Assembly: GCA_030762935.1 (NCBI GenBank)
Contig: CM060886.1
Coordinates: 31,288,509 to 31,352,508 of the forward strand
Origin: Hymenopus coronatus
Taxonomy: Eukaryota > Arthropoda > Insecta > Mantodea > Hymenopodidae
Reading direction: 5' to 3'
Length of the DNA: 64,000 nucleotides
Shown here: one piece after another, positions 48,094 through 58,718 of the stretch
How positions within the stretch are numbered: position 1 is the first letter of the stretch
Layout of the letters: the number at the start of each line of letters is the position of its first letter
Notes under the pieces: generated by a model
The model's input: only the letters and a program-made list of their open reading frames with translations
Databases searched by the model: none
Told to the model about the DNA's origin: nothing
Made by a program: the position numbers and the translations under genes

Positions 48094-49954
48094 TTTCAAT
48101 TCAATTCAATTTTTTATTCACTGAGGATATACAATTTGTACATATGGCTTCTTCAAGACTTACAAACTAATTATTACAAGAAATATAAATATACAATATA
48201 CAGGTGTGACAGAATACAGTTAAGTAGTTAAATATCTAAGTTAAGAAATTCATTTATGCTATAAAATTTGTGTTTTAATAACCATTTATACATTTGGGTA
48301 TCTTATTATATAAACTTATTCCTTTGTGGGATACACTATTGAGAGTTTTATTAAGTCGATGGCACTGTAGATGTATTGCTTCAGCTGTTCGGGTATTATG
48401 GGCATGATAATCCTTGTTTCTCTTAAAATATTGCATATTATTATGAATGAAGGAGACTGTTTCTAGGATATTTACACATGGTAGAGGGAGTATGTTAAGC
48501 TCTTCAAAGATAGGTTTACTTGGAGCATGGGGTGGTTCCTGATTCATTATTCTTAATATTTTCTTTTGTATTTTAAATACTATATTTGATTGGGTAGAGT
48601 TCCCCCAAAAGGGTATTCCAAATGAAATTATTGAATGTATATATCCAAAGTATACCACTCTCATTACCTCTTTACTACAAACTTTGCTTAACACTCTTAT
48701 TGCGTAAGTTAAACGATTCAATTTATTACTAAGAATGAGAATGTGATCTTTCCATGTTAATGTGTTGTCAATTGTAATACCAAGGAATTTAGTAGAATGT
48801 TGGTGACTTATTGTGCTATTTTCTACAAGTATTTGGAATTGATTTGTGAGGTTTGGATACTTTTCAAAATTTAAGTAGCTTGATTTATTAACATTTAACA
48901 ATAATTTATTATAATTTAACCAGTTACACAATTTTGACATTGAGTCATGTATAGTCCGTTGTAGCAAATTTTGGCAATGACTTTTATACACAGAGTTTGC
49001 ATCATCTGCAAAAAGAACAGTATTAACGGGAGTCATGTGTAATGGTAAGTCATTTATATAAATAAGGAAGAGAACTGGCCCTAATATGGAGGAGCCTTGT
49101 GGTATGCCACACTCAGCTATTTGTAAATTTGACCGCATACCATCAATTTTGACTAAATGGGCTCTATTTGTAAGGTATGATCTAAACCAGTCGTTAGCAA
49201 CTCCTCTGATGCCATAATTTTCAAGCTTATTTAATAAAATGTTGTTGTCTACTGTGTTGAATGCCTTAGATAGATCGACAAAATTCCCTAAGGCATGTTC
49301 ATTCTTGTCTTTTGCACTAAATATTTCTTCTAAAAAGGAGAAAATAGCCATATTTATTGACTTACCCTTTTGAAACCCAAACTGTGATTCAGATATTATA
49401 TTGTACTTTAATAAAAAGGGTACTAATCTATTGTACATTATTTTTTCGAGTATTTTAGCAAACACACAGAGTAAAGAAATGGGTCTATAATTTTCAACAC
49501 AGGTTTTATTACCTTTCTTATAAATGGGCACAATTTTAGCAATTTTGAAAACATCCGGAAAGCAGCCGGTAGCAAGGGATATATTGCAGATATCTGATAA
49601 TGGTTTGAGTAAATAAGTTCCACATTTCTTTACGAGAGCATATATCGTCATATCCACTACATTTTTTATTTTTTAGACTATTAATAGTTTGTTCTATTTC
49701 TTTTTCTGTAGTTGGAAATAAATAAAGTGAGGCATAATTATTTATAATCTGTGGTGAGGTTATATTATCAGATAGTGGAGGCATGGTTTTAGTTAAATTC
49801 TTAGCCACTACTGCAAAGTAATTATTAAATGTGTCAGTGATGATTTTTTTATTTACTATTGTGTTCCTATTCACAGTTAATGTTATTTTATCATTTTTTT
49901 GTTTACTATTAGTTTCTTTTTTTACTATGTTCCAAATAGCCTTGCCCTTTAATA
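48094..49954 (-). mobile_element. jockey-lineage LINE inserted in Penelope, 5'-truncated
   Basis: Minus-strand reverse transcriptase in two frames joined by a frameshift near 49640. The first (49536-49874) has the IEQTINSLKNKKCSGYDDI region. The second (48275-49657) has KIVPIYKKGNKTCVENYRPI, GNFVDLSKAFNTVDNNILLN, ECGIPQGSSILGPVLFLIYI, catalytic FADD near 49000-49011, FLGITIDNTLTWKDHI and a C-terminal tail ending at 48275. The 3' end has AATAAA-like sequence and a short (TTGAA)n tail at 48095-48115. The endonuclease is missing. Similar in layout to the LINE at 39374-41796 but clearly another family. I found no convincing target duplication. Confidence 0.88.
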
Positions 49955-50235
49955 CTTTTAAACTTACAATATAAAATTCATATTGGAAATTGAAAATGAT
50001 GGCTATCTCCTTTTTCTAGATTTAAACGTAACAAATAATAATTGAATTTAAATTGATTCAGTCACCAAATTTGTTTTAATTCCAGTAGTTGGCAATACTG
50101 TAGTACACAATCCATCACCTAGCAGCAGTAACCGTAATGACATAAATAAATAACAAGTTGAGCTGAAGTTACAATGAAATTATGCATTGCGAAACAGTCT
50201 TCTTGATTTGAGTTTCATAAAGATAACTAAGTATA
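49955..50235 (+). pseudogene. second Penelope-like locus, plus arm, part 2
   Basis: Continues the RT after the LINE: NIKFILEIENDGYLLFLDLN near 49968-50027, matching KSIKFTMEKECDGQRPFLDL of the 26-kb copy. Then comes a 3' terminal region (50055-50235) that is an inverted match to 47085-47240. It ends about 75 bp before the ATG2 exon at 50311. Confidence 0.75.
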
Positions 50236-50310
50236 TTGCAAAATATTGTTATATTAATACAAATAAATATCTTGTTGCTCAGAACATTTTAGTATGAGCT
50301 CTTTACTTAC

Positions 50311-50480
50311 CGTACTGTATACCTGATTTGCACAAGCTGAAGGCAGGATACATAGTATCCTGCAGTATTGCTGAACCAAAGTCAATTCCTGACTGTCCTT
50401 TTCCCACATAGAACTCTGGGGGTGATGTGCTTTTTGGTTTGGGTGCAGCTGGCTCCCAGAGAAACATGTCTGTATTGATT
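50311..50480 (-). CDS. ATG2: ATG2 exon (most upstream confident exon)
   Basis: Internal exon of autophagy-related protein 2, the rod-shaped lipid-transfer protein that feeds the growing phagophore at ER contact sites. The exon reads INTDMFLWEPAAPKP and ends CKSGIQY, matching the family pattern in which a 'NDLLLWEP' stretch is followed shortly by a 'KSG/AxxYDSDS' acidic stretch. The acceptor AG is at 50482-50481 and the donor GT at 50310-50309. The first base completes a codon from an unseen upstream exon and the last base opens the Asp codon finished by the exon at 42159-42328. The next exon lies about 8 kb away across a repeat-rich intron. I am sure of the family; vertebrates have ATG2A and ATG2B, and arthropods usually have one copy. 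Confidence 0.9.
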
Positions 50481-51094
50481 CTAAAATAAAGGAAACAGTA
50501 AATCAGCATATCTAATAGCATTATAACATAGGAAAGTATTTATCTATATAATTAAAACCCCTTATATCAGCACCTCACAAAGAATTAATTGGTCCACTGG
50601 CATTTTTAAGATCTCTTGAAATGGATCAAGATATCCATTATTGCTTAATTTCATAGTTTAAAGGGTATTTTATTAGGATATGAATTATTTTGAAGTCCAT
50701 TTAAAAGTTCCTAAATGGCAGTTTATATGATGTGATGCATGCTGGGTCATACCCCTTTTAGATTGTCAGATGTCTATTTTCTTAATTCTAGGCAAGAGGA
50801 CTAAAACATCAGAGGGGTTTACTTTGCCAATAAACTATAATCTGCGTTGTCAAAAATTCGTAGTTTATGTAACCCTCGCCAGGAAATGCTATGCAACAAA
50901 ATCTGGTAATAATTGGGGTCATCTGTAAAGGTTTGATTATTTCTGTGCTCTTTGAATGAATTCTCTATGGAATCGAACCATTCACCTTTTATTGTTTATT
51001 TTGGACATTCACAACTTCTGCCTGTTCTCTCAATTCCTATGAATAGATGTCATGAAATAACATGATATAACTATAACGTAATTCCATGGCACGA
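50481..51094. other. intron sequence, nothing recognised
   Basis: AT-rich sequence upstream of the ATG2 exon at 50311-50480. No feature recognised. Confidence 0.5.
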
Positions 51095-51385
51095 CAGTTC
51101 ACAGGGGACCATGATCTACCGCCCGGCTGCTGCATCCCCCATCTTGGCCCAAAGGCATCATGAATGGGGTGAGGTGCTGGAGAGTGAGACGTGATCAGTA
51201 CGAATCCCTCCCAGCAGTCTTCTTGATCTGGAGCCGCTACTTCTCAATCAAGTAACTCCTCAATTGGCCTCCCAGGGACCTCATAAGGCTGAGTCTCCCA
51301 GCAGGGGAAAATTCCCCACACCGGTACCAGGTCTCCTGCCTGGCAAGCAACTGTGCTACCACTGCACTAAGGAGCTGACCATGAT
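51095..51385 (-). mobile_element. SINE-D (GC-rich, tRNA-headed)
   Basis: A GC-rich island in AT-rich DNA. The minus-strand head reads 'tccttagtgcagtggtagca' (box-A-like), then 'aggcaggagacctggtacc' (box-B-like). The body is conserved-looking but I see no second copy in the window. Composition suggests a recent or well-preserved SINE. Confidence 0.6.
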
Positions 51386-52018
51386 ATGCTTATACGAATA
51401 GGAAATCACTCTTCATGTTATAAACCTTTAAAATTGTTCTTAACTAAATTAGGCGAGACCGCTATTGCAAAACATCTATTATTGGCAGTTTGTCTGTTTG
51501 CATGTATGAAATAGCACATTAACCGTTTCAAGCACAAAATTAAGATTTTTTATTGTAAACATTTGAAGAAAATTTGAGCACATTTCAAATGTGTTTGAAA
51601 TCAGTGTAATAAGTATGAAGAGCCTCTGTTGAACTGTATTTGTATAAGATAAAATCTTATAGAGGAGTTTAATACTTGCTCACATCATTTCAAATTGATA
51701 CAAAATATGGGCAATATAGAAATGTTTCTACAAAGTCTGCCAAATTTTAGAATGCAAAACAAAATGTTGTGACTGCATCTTATAGGCTACAGGTGCATTT
51801 TCAATCTTATTTCCTATTAGCTAGTCACATCACTGTGGTTCGATGAACATTGGTGGTTCGAGTCCAGGATGTGATGACCACTAATAATTTTTTATTTGAT
51901 TTAGATGAAATACTCCAAACATAGATTTTAAATAAAATTACAGCTTTGGATCAAATTTCATTTTTTAAGACCTTTTATTATTGGAAAGAAGTGAATAAAA
52001 CAAATTTTACACTATATA
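51386..52018. other. intron sequence with a weak tRNA-like stretch
   Basis: At 51825-51890 'ctagtcacatcactgtggtt' and 'ggtggttcgagtccagga' look like box A and box B of a degenerate SINE head. Otherwise AT-rich and unrecognised. Confidence 0.35.
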
Positions 52019-53465
52019 TGAGGGTTGGGGCAAAAGTCATGGCAACTATTTATTTTCTTGAAGATACGAGCCCGGTTGAAAAATGTTACATATGCAGACC
52101 AAAAGGACTAGGTGGTAACTACATGTGTGGACAATGAATAGCACTGAATATTGTAACACACTAATCAGGGCAATATGGCCTTCACGGTGCAAAATAAAGT
52201 CAACACAGAACAAATACAGTTGATATGACAAACCTGGGCCTAAAGACCCTCAAAGTAGTCCCTGCTACTGTCACTGCACACTGCCAACGATGTGGAAGGC
52301 GCTGAATAACATCTGCCGCAGCGTTTGCCACACCATGTGTGAATCAGGTCATCTATTTGTGCACTGCATTAGCAATGTCCTGTCGTGTTGCAAACTGCCT
52401 ACCCCGTAGTGGTGCCTTAATCTTTCAAATGAGATCAAAGTCACAGGGTGAAATGTTGGGGGAGTACGGTGGGTCTCCAATTCTTCCCATCCCCAACATC
52501 GCAGTAGCCGCCCTACACACTCTGCTATGTGGTTTTGCATTGTCGTGCAGGATTATTGCACTGTCCACAAGATCTGGACGTTTCTCCCAAATGCCATGTC
52601 GTACCTGTCACACCAGGAAGTCCCTGTAGTACTGTGGAGCCACCGTTCTGCCTTGTGGAACAAAGTGGCAAATAATGACACCCCTGATGTCATATGTGAC
52701 GATCACCATCAATTTGACTGAGGAAGGATTCTGACAGAACCTCTGCTTCTTTGGTGATCCAGCATGTCACTACACCGCGGACTGACGTTTTAGTTCTGGT
52801 TTGTATGCCCTTGCCCAAAATTCAGCGATGGCAATTGTTCGTGATAAGAATTGAACACCTCCTGTTTCCAGCATGCAAGGTGGTTGGAGCATACTGCATA
52901 GTGCACCCACCTTTGAACTTCCGTCACTGCATGCGGTACCCACTGCGATGCGATTTTGCGTAGTTGCAGCTCACCATGCAATATCCTCGATGCCACTTGC
53001 CCTCTTAAACTCCAGTAGCATTCATCCTCTATCTTCATCCAGGAGCTGCTCGATGATGGCACGAGCCACGTTGGTCCACACACTGACAGGTGGTCCCGAA
53101 CTTTGCTCAGCACTGGTTGACACACATCCTTGCTGAAACTTCCTACCCACCATGCTACCGTATGGTAGGGCATTATTCCCAAGGGCTTCCACTACTTCAC
53201 TGTGACATTCCATCGCATTTCTCCCTCGGAGAACAGCTACTTTAATGTAAACGCACTGCTCAACATGGGATATATCCATCTCGCACAACACTCACCAACT
53301 GACTGATTTCACAGCCTTTGCTGTGTTACTACCAGCTATCACAGTGCCATCTGTTCTACATACACACTATGGCTGCAGAACTTCCACATGATACATATAA
53401 ATTTGTGATCCATTAACATATCTACAAGAAAAAAACTAGTTGCCATGACTTTTGCCCCAACCTCT
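52019..53465 (-). mobile_element. mariner, full length but frame-broken
   Basis: Near-identical terminal repeats containing GGGGCAAAAGTCATGGCAAC at both ends, flanked by TA at 52017-52018 and 53466-53467. The minus-strand transposase spans the element: MDISHVEQCVYIKVAVLRGR (53291 downward), then NAMECHSEVVEALGN and VWTNVARAIIEQLLDEDRG. Next are KIASQWVPHAVTEVQRWVHY, a broken central part, and HIAECVGRLLRCWGWEELE near 52530. The last stretch corresponds to the region around the third catalytic Asp, where the usual 'LHDNARPH' is disrupted. Several frameshifts. Its GC content exceeds the surroundings and the ends are well preserved, so it is younger than the mariners at 11, 25 and 31 kb. Confidence 0.9.
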
Positions 53466-53528
53466 TAGAATTACAGTCTAGTATAATTAACAGAAATTCA
53501 AATACAAGATATTTCTTTATATTATCAC

Positions 53529-53711
53529 TTCAGTTAATAGTATAACTTGTTGGCCAGCAGCAATTTCTGCCAGAAGATGATATTTTAACTTTTGTTTTTC
53601 TAAAGGAACAGGCAGCACTGGAACTTTCTCATATACATCACAGGCCTCAGTTTTAGTGCAGAATGAGGGATATGAATCTGAGACTTGAGCAGGGTTTGAT
53701 GAGACCTGCTG
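53529..53711 (-). other. possible extra upstream exon (unproven)
   Basis: A stop-free minus-strand stretch of about 60 codons, bounded by a tactaac branch-like motif and CTGTAG|CAG acceptor on the upstream side, with candidate donors at 53546 (gttata) and 53528 (gtgata). It reads VSSNPAQVSDSYPSFCTKTE, then VYEKVPVLPVPLEKQKLKYH and ends LLAEIAAGQQVILLTE. Base composition is more even than the surrounding intron. Position and strand suit an ATG2 upstream exon, but I do not recognise the sequence as ATG2. Both donors leave phase 0, while the exon at 50311-50480 needs a two-base lead-in, so at least one more exon would be needed between them. It could be chance. Confidence 0.25.
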
Positions 53712-54094
53712 CTACAGTTAGTATGTTATAATGTAAGATTGTGTCATTACATGAGAGGTGTATTATACAGTAAACAGTTATATTTAAATTTCAAATCTAT
53801 GTATATGGAGAATTAAATGAAAATAACTGTGATTAAAACTTGGGCAAATGCTTCATTTTAAATTATGGATTTAAATTTACCAAAAAATGGGACCAGTAAT
53901 GCATATAACGTTTCAAAACACTAAATTAATAATAGTAATACCACATCTACGCAATTCTCCATAAGTTTATGTGATGACTGTGGGAGTGCATTTTTAGGAT
54001 GGTCACTGCATGTTCTGTATTTTTTCTCTTGTTTAATGAATATTTTATTTCTGATTTGTGCTTCATAGTTTCACATTTTTTGTTTTTGGTGTAG
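53712..54094. other. presumed intron, nothing recognised
   Basis: AT-rich sequence between the candidate exon and a SINE-B copy. Confidence 0.45.
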
Positions 54095-54335
54095 ATTTCA
54101 TAATGAAATTAAGTGGGCCTGGCTCACATGTGAATATTTGAAATGACGCTCAAATGAGCTCAAGTCCCATGGAACTTAAACTTACTCAACATTCATCTTC
54201 TCAGGATAAGGGGAAACCCCAAGAGAGAGAAACTTAACCGGATAACTCACGCTAACCAAGATTTGAAATCAAGACCTCTTGAGTGTGAATCACACACACA
54301 CTATCCCCAAACTAAAGAGGTGGTCCAACATCACT
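54095..54335 (-). mobile_element. SINE-B copy
   Basis: Minus-strand SINE-B with 'cccatggaacttaaacttac', 'cttctcaggataaggggaaa', 'gaccggataactcac'-like body and the head 'agacctcttgagtgtgaatc'. Matches the copies at 7095 and 58465. Confidence 0.7.
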
Positions 54336-54374
54336 TTAATATATTCAAAATATTGAAAAATTCAAACTAATAAC

Positions 54375-54735
54375 AATAAATATCTCAGAAAACAACTGAT
54401 ACCATAATCAGTTATTTTATATAAATCATGCGATTTAAGGAAATGCACATCTTTTAAAGAAATGTGGTGTATCTTTTGCAGTTTATCAGTTATACAAAAT
54501 ACCTTCTGAACGAAGAGGACTTCACAGGTTAAGAAAAAAAAAAATCAAGGTGCAGGTACATTTTATTTGTGATGTAACCATCTTAAATATCTATGTGGCA
54601 ATTTGTTCCATCTCGCTAGAGCTTTTTTGATATTATAAAAATTCTAAAGATGATGTGCAGAAGGTAGTATGAGAGATATTGAATTTAAACCCCACATTTT
54701 GGTATGTATGTATTCAGCATTTCATTTCTGAGTTA
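54375..54735 (+). repeat. R1 repeat, diverged fragment
   Basis: 'aataaatatctcagaaaaca', 'gcagtttatcagttatacaa', 'gaagaggacttcacaggtta' and 'acattttatttgtgatgtaa' follow R1 order with heavy divergence. Confidence 0.55.
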
Positions 54736-54934
54736 TATGAATCATGTAGGAAAACGTGTGCAAAATAGGTTATAATGAAAAGCATGATGAGGCAATCATG
54801 AAATATGATTTGCAATGAAGAAAAATATCATGAAGCATTGATTACATCAAAAGACTTATGCTTATTCATGTGTGTTCTTAAATGTATAATTCAGTTTTTC
54901 AGGTGAGGTTAGATGTATTATAAACAAAACAAAA

Positions 54935-55830
54935 ATTTGATGTGTTCCATTCCCATGACTTCTCTACATCTCTGAAACAAATTATTGTTAAAAAACTTAT
55001 GCCTCAACTTACTTCATGCTAATTGAGAGAAATTACAAGATATAATCTTATTACTTGCTTCATTGTAAGTAGAAGTTAAATAAGGGAGTAACATAGTTAA
55101 AATGATAAGTCAAAAGCTGGTTGCTATGTGACTGAAGTTCCTTTGTTTGTATGGACAGGAGCTGACAAATTCCTGTATGAGAAAAGTAAGTTTTTTAAAG
55201 CTGAAACCAAAAACAAGGAATATCTCAAAAACGATCCACACCATGAAAAAAAATATATATATATAAAACATAAATAGCGTGTTTTAAAGTGCTCTACATT
55301 TTTTGTGTGGTAAGTTTTTGTCCATCTCTTACGGTTTAGCAGTAATGCAAAATTCCATAAAATTCATCTAGAATAAAGTAGTCTTCAGAGATTATTCCCA
55401 GAAAATTCAAGATATACATTTTATTTGTCATGTAAGTATCTTTAATATACAATATTTTAATCAAAATCGTTACAGTCATTTTTAAGAAAATAAACATTTT
55501 CGAAAAAAGTTCCATTTAAAGGGTAGTTTGGGGTGGGGAGTTTTTTTTTCAAAATCTTTGTGTTGCATCCCTGGAAGATAAACTTAAATACCAAGTTCGG
55601 TATTTTACCGACTTTTAATTTTTGAGTTATCGTGTTCTCTCACACTGCACGCATGTGCGCACCCCCCCCCAATACACACAACACACACACACCTTTTTCT
55701 GAAAATGCTTTTTTTGGATAAAGGGGACCCTAAAACATTTTCAGTGAGATTTCGGTATCAAATTTTTAGGTGGAGTGCAGTACCTACTCTATACACTATG
55801 TACATAGTATGTGTAGAGAAAGTAAAAATT
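54935..55830 (+). repeat. R1 repeat, near full length
   Basis: 5' 'aaaaatttgatgtgttccat', subterminal 'gacttctctacatctctgaa', C-run and (CA)n at 55660-55691, and 3' palindrome 'ctatgtacatagtatgtgta' with 'gagaaagtaaaaat'. Confidence 0.85.
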
Positions 55831-55894
55831 AACATTGCATTGTCTTAGTTGCCTTTTAATCTTACCTGGACTCTTTTTGATTTCTTATACTTCT

Positions 55895-56745
55895 AGGCAA
55901 AAAAATCTGATGTGTTCCATTCACATGACTTTCTCTATCTCTCTGTAACAAATTATTGTTAATAAGCATATCTTTTATTTATTTCGTGTTAATCGAGAAA
56001 AATTAGCAGAAATAGTCTTATTCCTTGCTTTATTGTACATACAAGCAAAATAAGGGAGTACCATAGGTTAAAGTGAAAGCCAAAAGCTGGTTGCTATGTG
56101 ACTGATGTTCCGTTGTTTGTGTGGACAGGAGTTGACAAATTCCTGTATGAGAAAAGTATAAGTTTTTCAAAGCTGAAACCAAGAAAAAGGAATATCTCAA
56201 AAACGATCAACTCCACGAAAAAAAATGTATATAATATAAATTGTGTGTTTTAACGTGCTCTACATTTTTTGTGTGTTAAGTTTTTGTCCATCTCTTACGG
56301 TTTAGTAGTTATGCAAAATTCATCCAGAATAAAGTAGTCTTCAGAGGCTATTCCCAGAAAATTCAAAATATACATTTTATTTGTCAGGTAAATATCTTTA
56401 ATATATGATGTTTTAATCAAAATTGTTAGAGCCATTTTTTAGAAAATCAAAATTTCGAAAAAAGTTCCATGTAAAGGGTAGTTTGGGGTGGGGGGATTTT
56501 TCTCAAAATCTTCGTGTCGCATCCTTGGAAGATACTAAACTTAAATACCAAGTTTGGTATTTTACAGACTTTTCGTTTTTGAGTTATCGTGTTCAGACAC
56601 ACACACAGACCTTTTTGTGAAAATGCTTTTTTTGGATAAAGAGGACCCTAAAACATATATTTCCGGTGAAATCTCAGTATCAAAATTTTTGGTGGAGTGC
56701 AATACTTTCTCTATTCACTATGTACATAGTGCGTATAGAGAAAGT
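55895..56745 (+). repeat. R1 repeat, full length
   Basis: The cleanest R1 copy: 5' 'aaaaaaatctgatgtgttcc', subterminal 'gactttctctatctctctgt', a short (CA)n near 56597-56608, and 3' palindrome 'actatgtacatagtgcgtat' then 'agagaaagtaaaaat'. 65 bp from the previous R1 in the same orientation. Confidence 0.88.
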
Positions 56746-56749
56746 AAAA

Positions 56750-57025
56750 ATGGAAATGGAGCTTTTTATTTATGGATGCACTTTAACTACTGTGTTTCTC
56801 AGCATCCCATTGTATACTGAGAAGGACTGCTTAATTTTGCTCAGAGGCCTCTCTATCAAGCTTGAGGTAAATCTACAACACGGGACCAACAGCTTTGCTT
56901 CCCTTCTGAAGGAAGCCATGCTGACGATTTTTACGCGAAAAAATTCATCGTTCTCGTTTGAACCCACGACCTTGGGTATATGAAGTTAGCATTGTAACCA
57001 TTACACCTTGGAGGCCAACATACTT
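56750..57025 (-). mobile_element. SINE-A copy
   Basis: Minus-strand SINE-A abutting the R1 end: 'tttttatttatggatgcact', 'ttaattttgctcagaggcct', 'cttctgaaggaagccatgct' and head 'gtttgaacccacgaccttgg' to 'ttacaccttggaggc'. Confidence 0.85.
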
Positions 57026-58464
57026 CTAGGCAGTGTATTGGGGGTGTATTGTGCAAAATTATAGTTTTTGTATTTTCTCACCTGTCTTTGGGTATGTTGC
57101 AAATTAGTTTTCAAGCACCTCACATTTTTTGCTGTATTAGCAAGCACAACATGGGTAAATTACCCTTCAACATTTCTAATGCAATTTGATATAAATTTAA
57201 GGAAACCTGAGGCAGCATTTTATTTTAGTGACTTACATTACCATTCAGTTTGTTTTCAAACACTATTGTAGCCAACCAATCAGAATATCATATTCCAATG
57301 TATAGCGTGTTTACAGGAGATACTGGAACTACATCTGTATAACATAGAAAGTATAGGGAATGAACCCCTCTGTCATTTTAGCCCTCTTAATTCTGACACT
57401 TTCTTGCCTATGATTAGTTACTTTATGTTTTCAGTTTTATTTATTCATTTGTTTTCTGGCACCATAAGCTTGGACATATTTACTGGTTTGTTGAATAAAT
57501 AAGAATGCCTAAATCCTGTACAAAAGTATTAAAAATGGCCTTGAGGAAAGGGAGAGGTGTCTAAATATTGTAAAGACAGCTGCTCAATCTGAAAACAATG
57601 AAAATAAAGAAGGTAATAGTAGTGTAAGTTTAGTGTTGTGAATGTAGTGCTGAATATTCACAGAATATGGATTTGAAAACAGTATTAATTTGTGGTATAT
57701 GCTGTAAGTACTATTGGAAAGAGTTTAACATCTGAACAAATTTAAGAACTCATGAACTTGCCAAAACCATCAACTAAGTTCCAAAAATCTACTTCTTGTT
57801 GACAAGATTTATACAAGAAAATTATACAGAAAATAAGAGACAGAGAGTAGAAAAGTTGAGGATGGTATTACTGGAAATCCAGATTATGGAGCAGGAATCT
57901 TTTAAGAGGTCAATAAATAACGTAAAACCATATGAATATGAGAAGTGAGGAGCACTTCTTCACCACTCTTCCCTAGAATTTGTACAAGAGCTATAAGGTG
58001 CCTCTATCAGATGGCAGAAAAGTAGTGTGGCTATTTACAGTGGTGTATGAATGCTGGTATCAGTTGGTTATTGAATTGGAGTATTGTTAAGCATGTAATA
58101 GCTGAGCTTGTTACAATTGGTGAATTTTAGTTGTTAATCTTGATGAACCTTTGAGCTTTTAGAAGCAAATGTATGCCTATGTGTTTCATGTCTGGCTATA
58201 AATTGAATATGACAAATTTAAAGGTGAACATCTTTTTAGACCTCCTAAAGATAAATTATTGTTTTCTAAATGGAAAAGGGCTGTTCCATGAAAGGATAAT
58301 AGTCTTTCATATAAAAGTGAGATTCACATTTTCAAAAGAGCTTTTGGTGAAGTTACACAAAATTGTGGTTAATGGAGAAAATGTAGAGATCGCTAAGCAA
58401 TGAAGGAAGTTAATGTCTCATGCATTCATATTTCATTCTAATTTGTTTTATTTATTTTTATGCT
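57026..58464. other. presumed intron, weak decayed-coding look at 57.5-58.4 kb
   Basis: From 57506 the plus strand reads MPKSCTKVLKMALRKGRG and then a series of short open stretches with ordinary amino-acid composition (e.g. STSSPLFPRICTRAIR near 57955). This suggests a dead element, but I recognise no family. The 57068-57271 frame is not a credible gene. Confidence 0.35.
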
Positions 58465-58718
58465 TGTTTTAGCTTAACCATCTTTGACCTGATTGGTCAT
58501 ATAGGATAATGAATGAAATCTGTGAAATGATGCTCAAATTACCTTAGGGTACATGGAGCTTAAAAATACTCAACATTTGTCTTGTCAGGATAGATGAAAA
58601 CCTTGAAATAATAACCTCATCTGGGTCACTCTCCCTAAGCGACATTTGAACTTGGGACCTCTTGAATGTGAGACAAACACACTACATCCACGCTACCAAA
58701 GTGGGCATTGCTAATCTT
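58465..58718 (-). mobile_element. SINE-B copy
   Basis: Minus-strand SINE-B, near full length: 'gacctgattggtcatatagg', 'tacatggagcttaaaaatac', 'tcttgtcaggatagatgaaa', head 'ggacctcttgaatgtgagac' and 'gctaccaaagtgggca'. Confidence 0.75.

Noticed and set aside
52339..53136. Plus-strand frames of 64-96 codons in the 52-kb mariner
   Set aside because: The minus strand carries the recognisable mariner transposase; these are shadows in a GC-richer segment.
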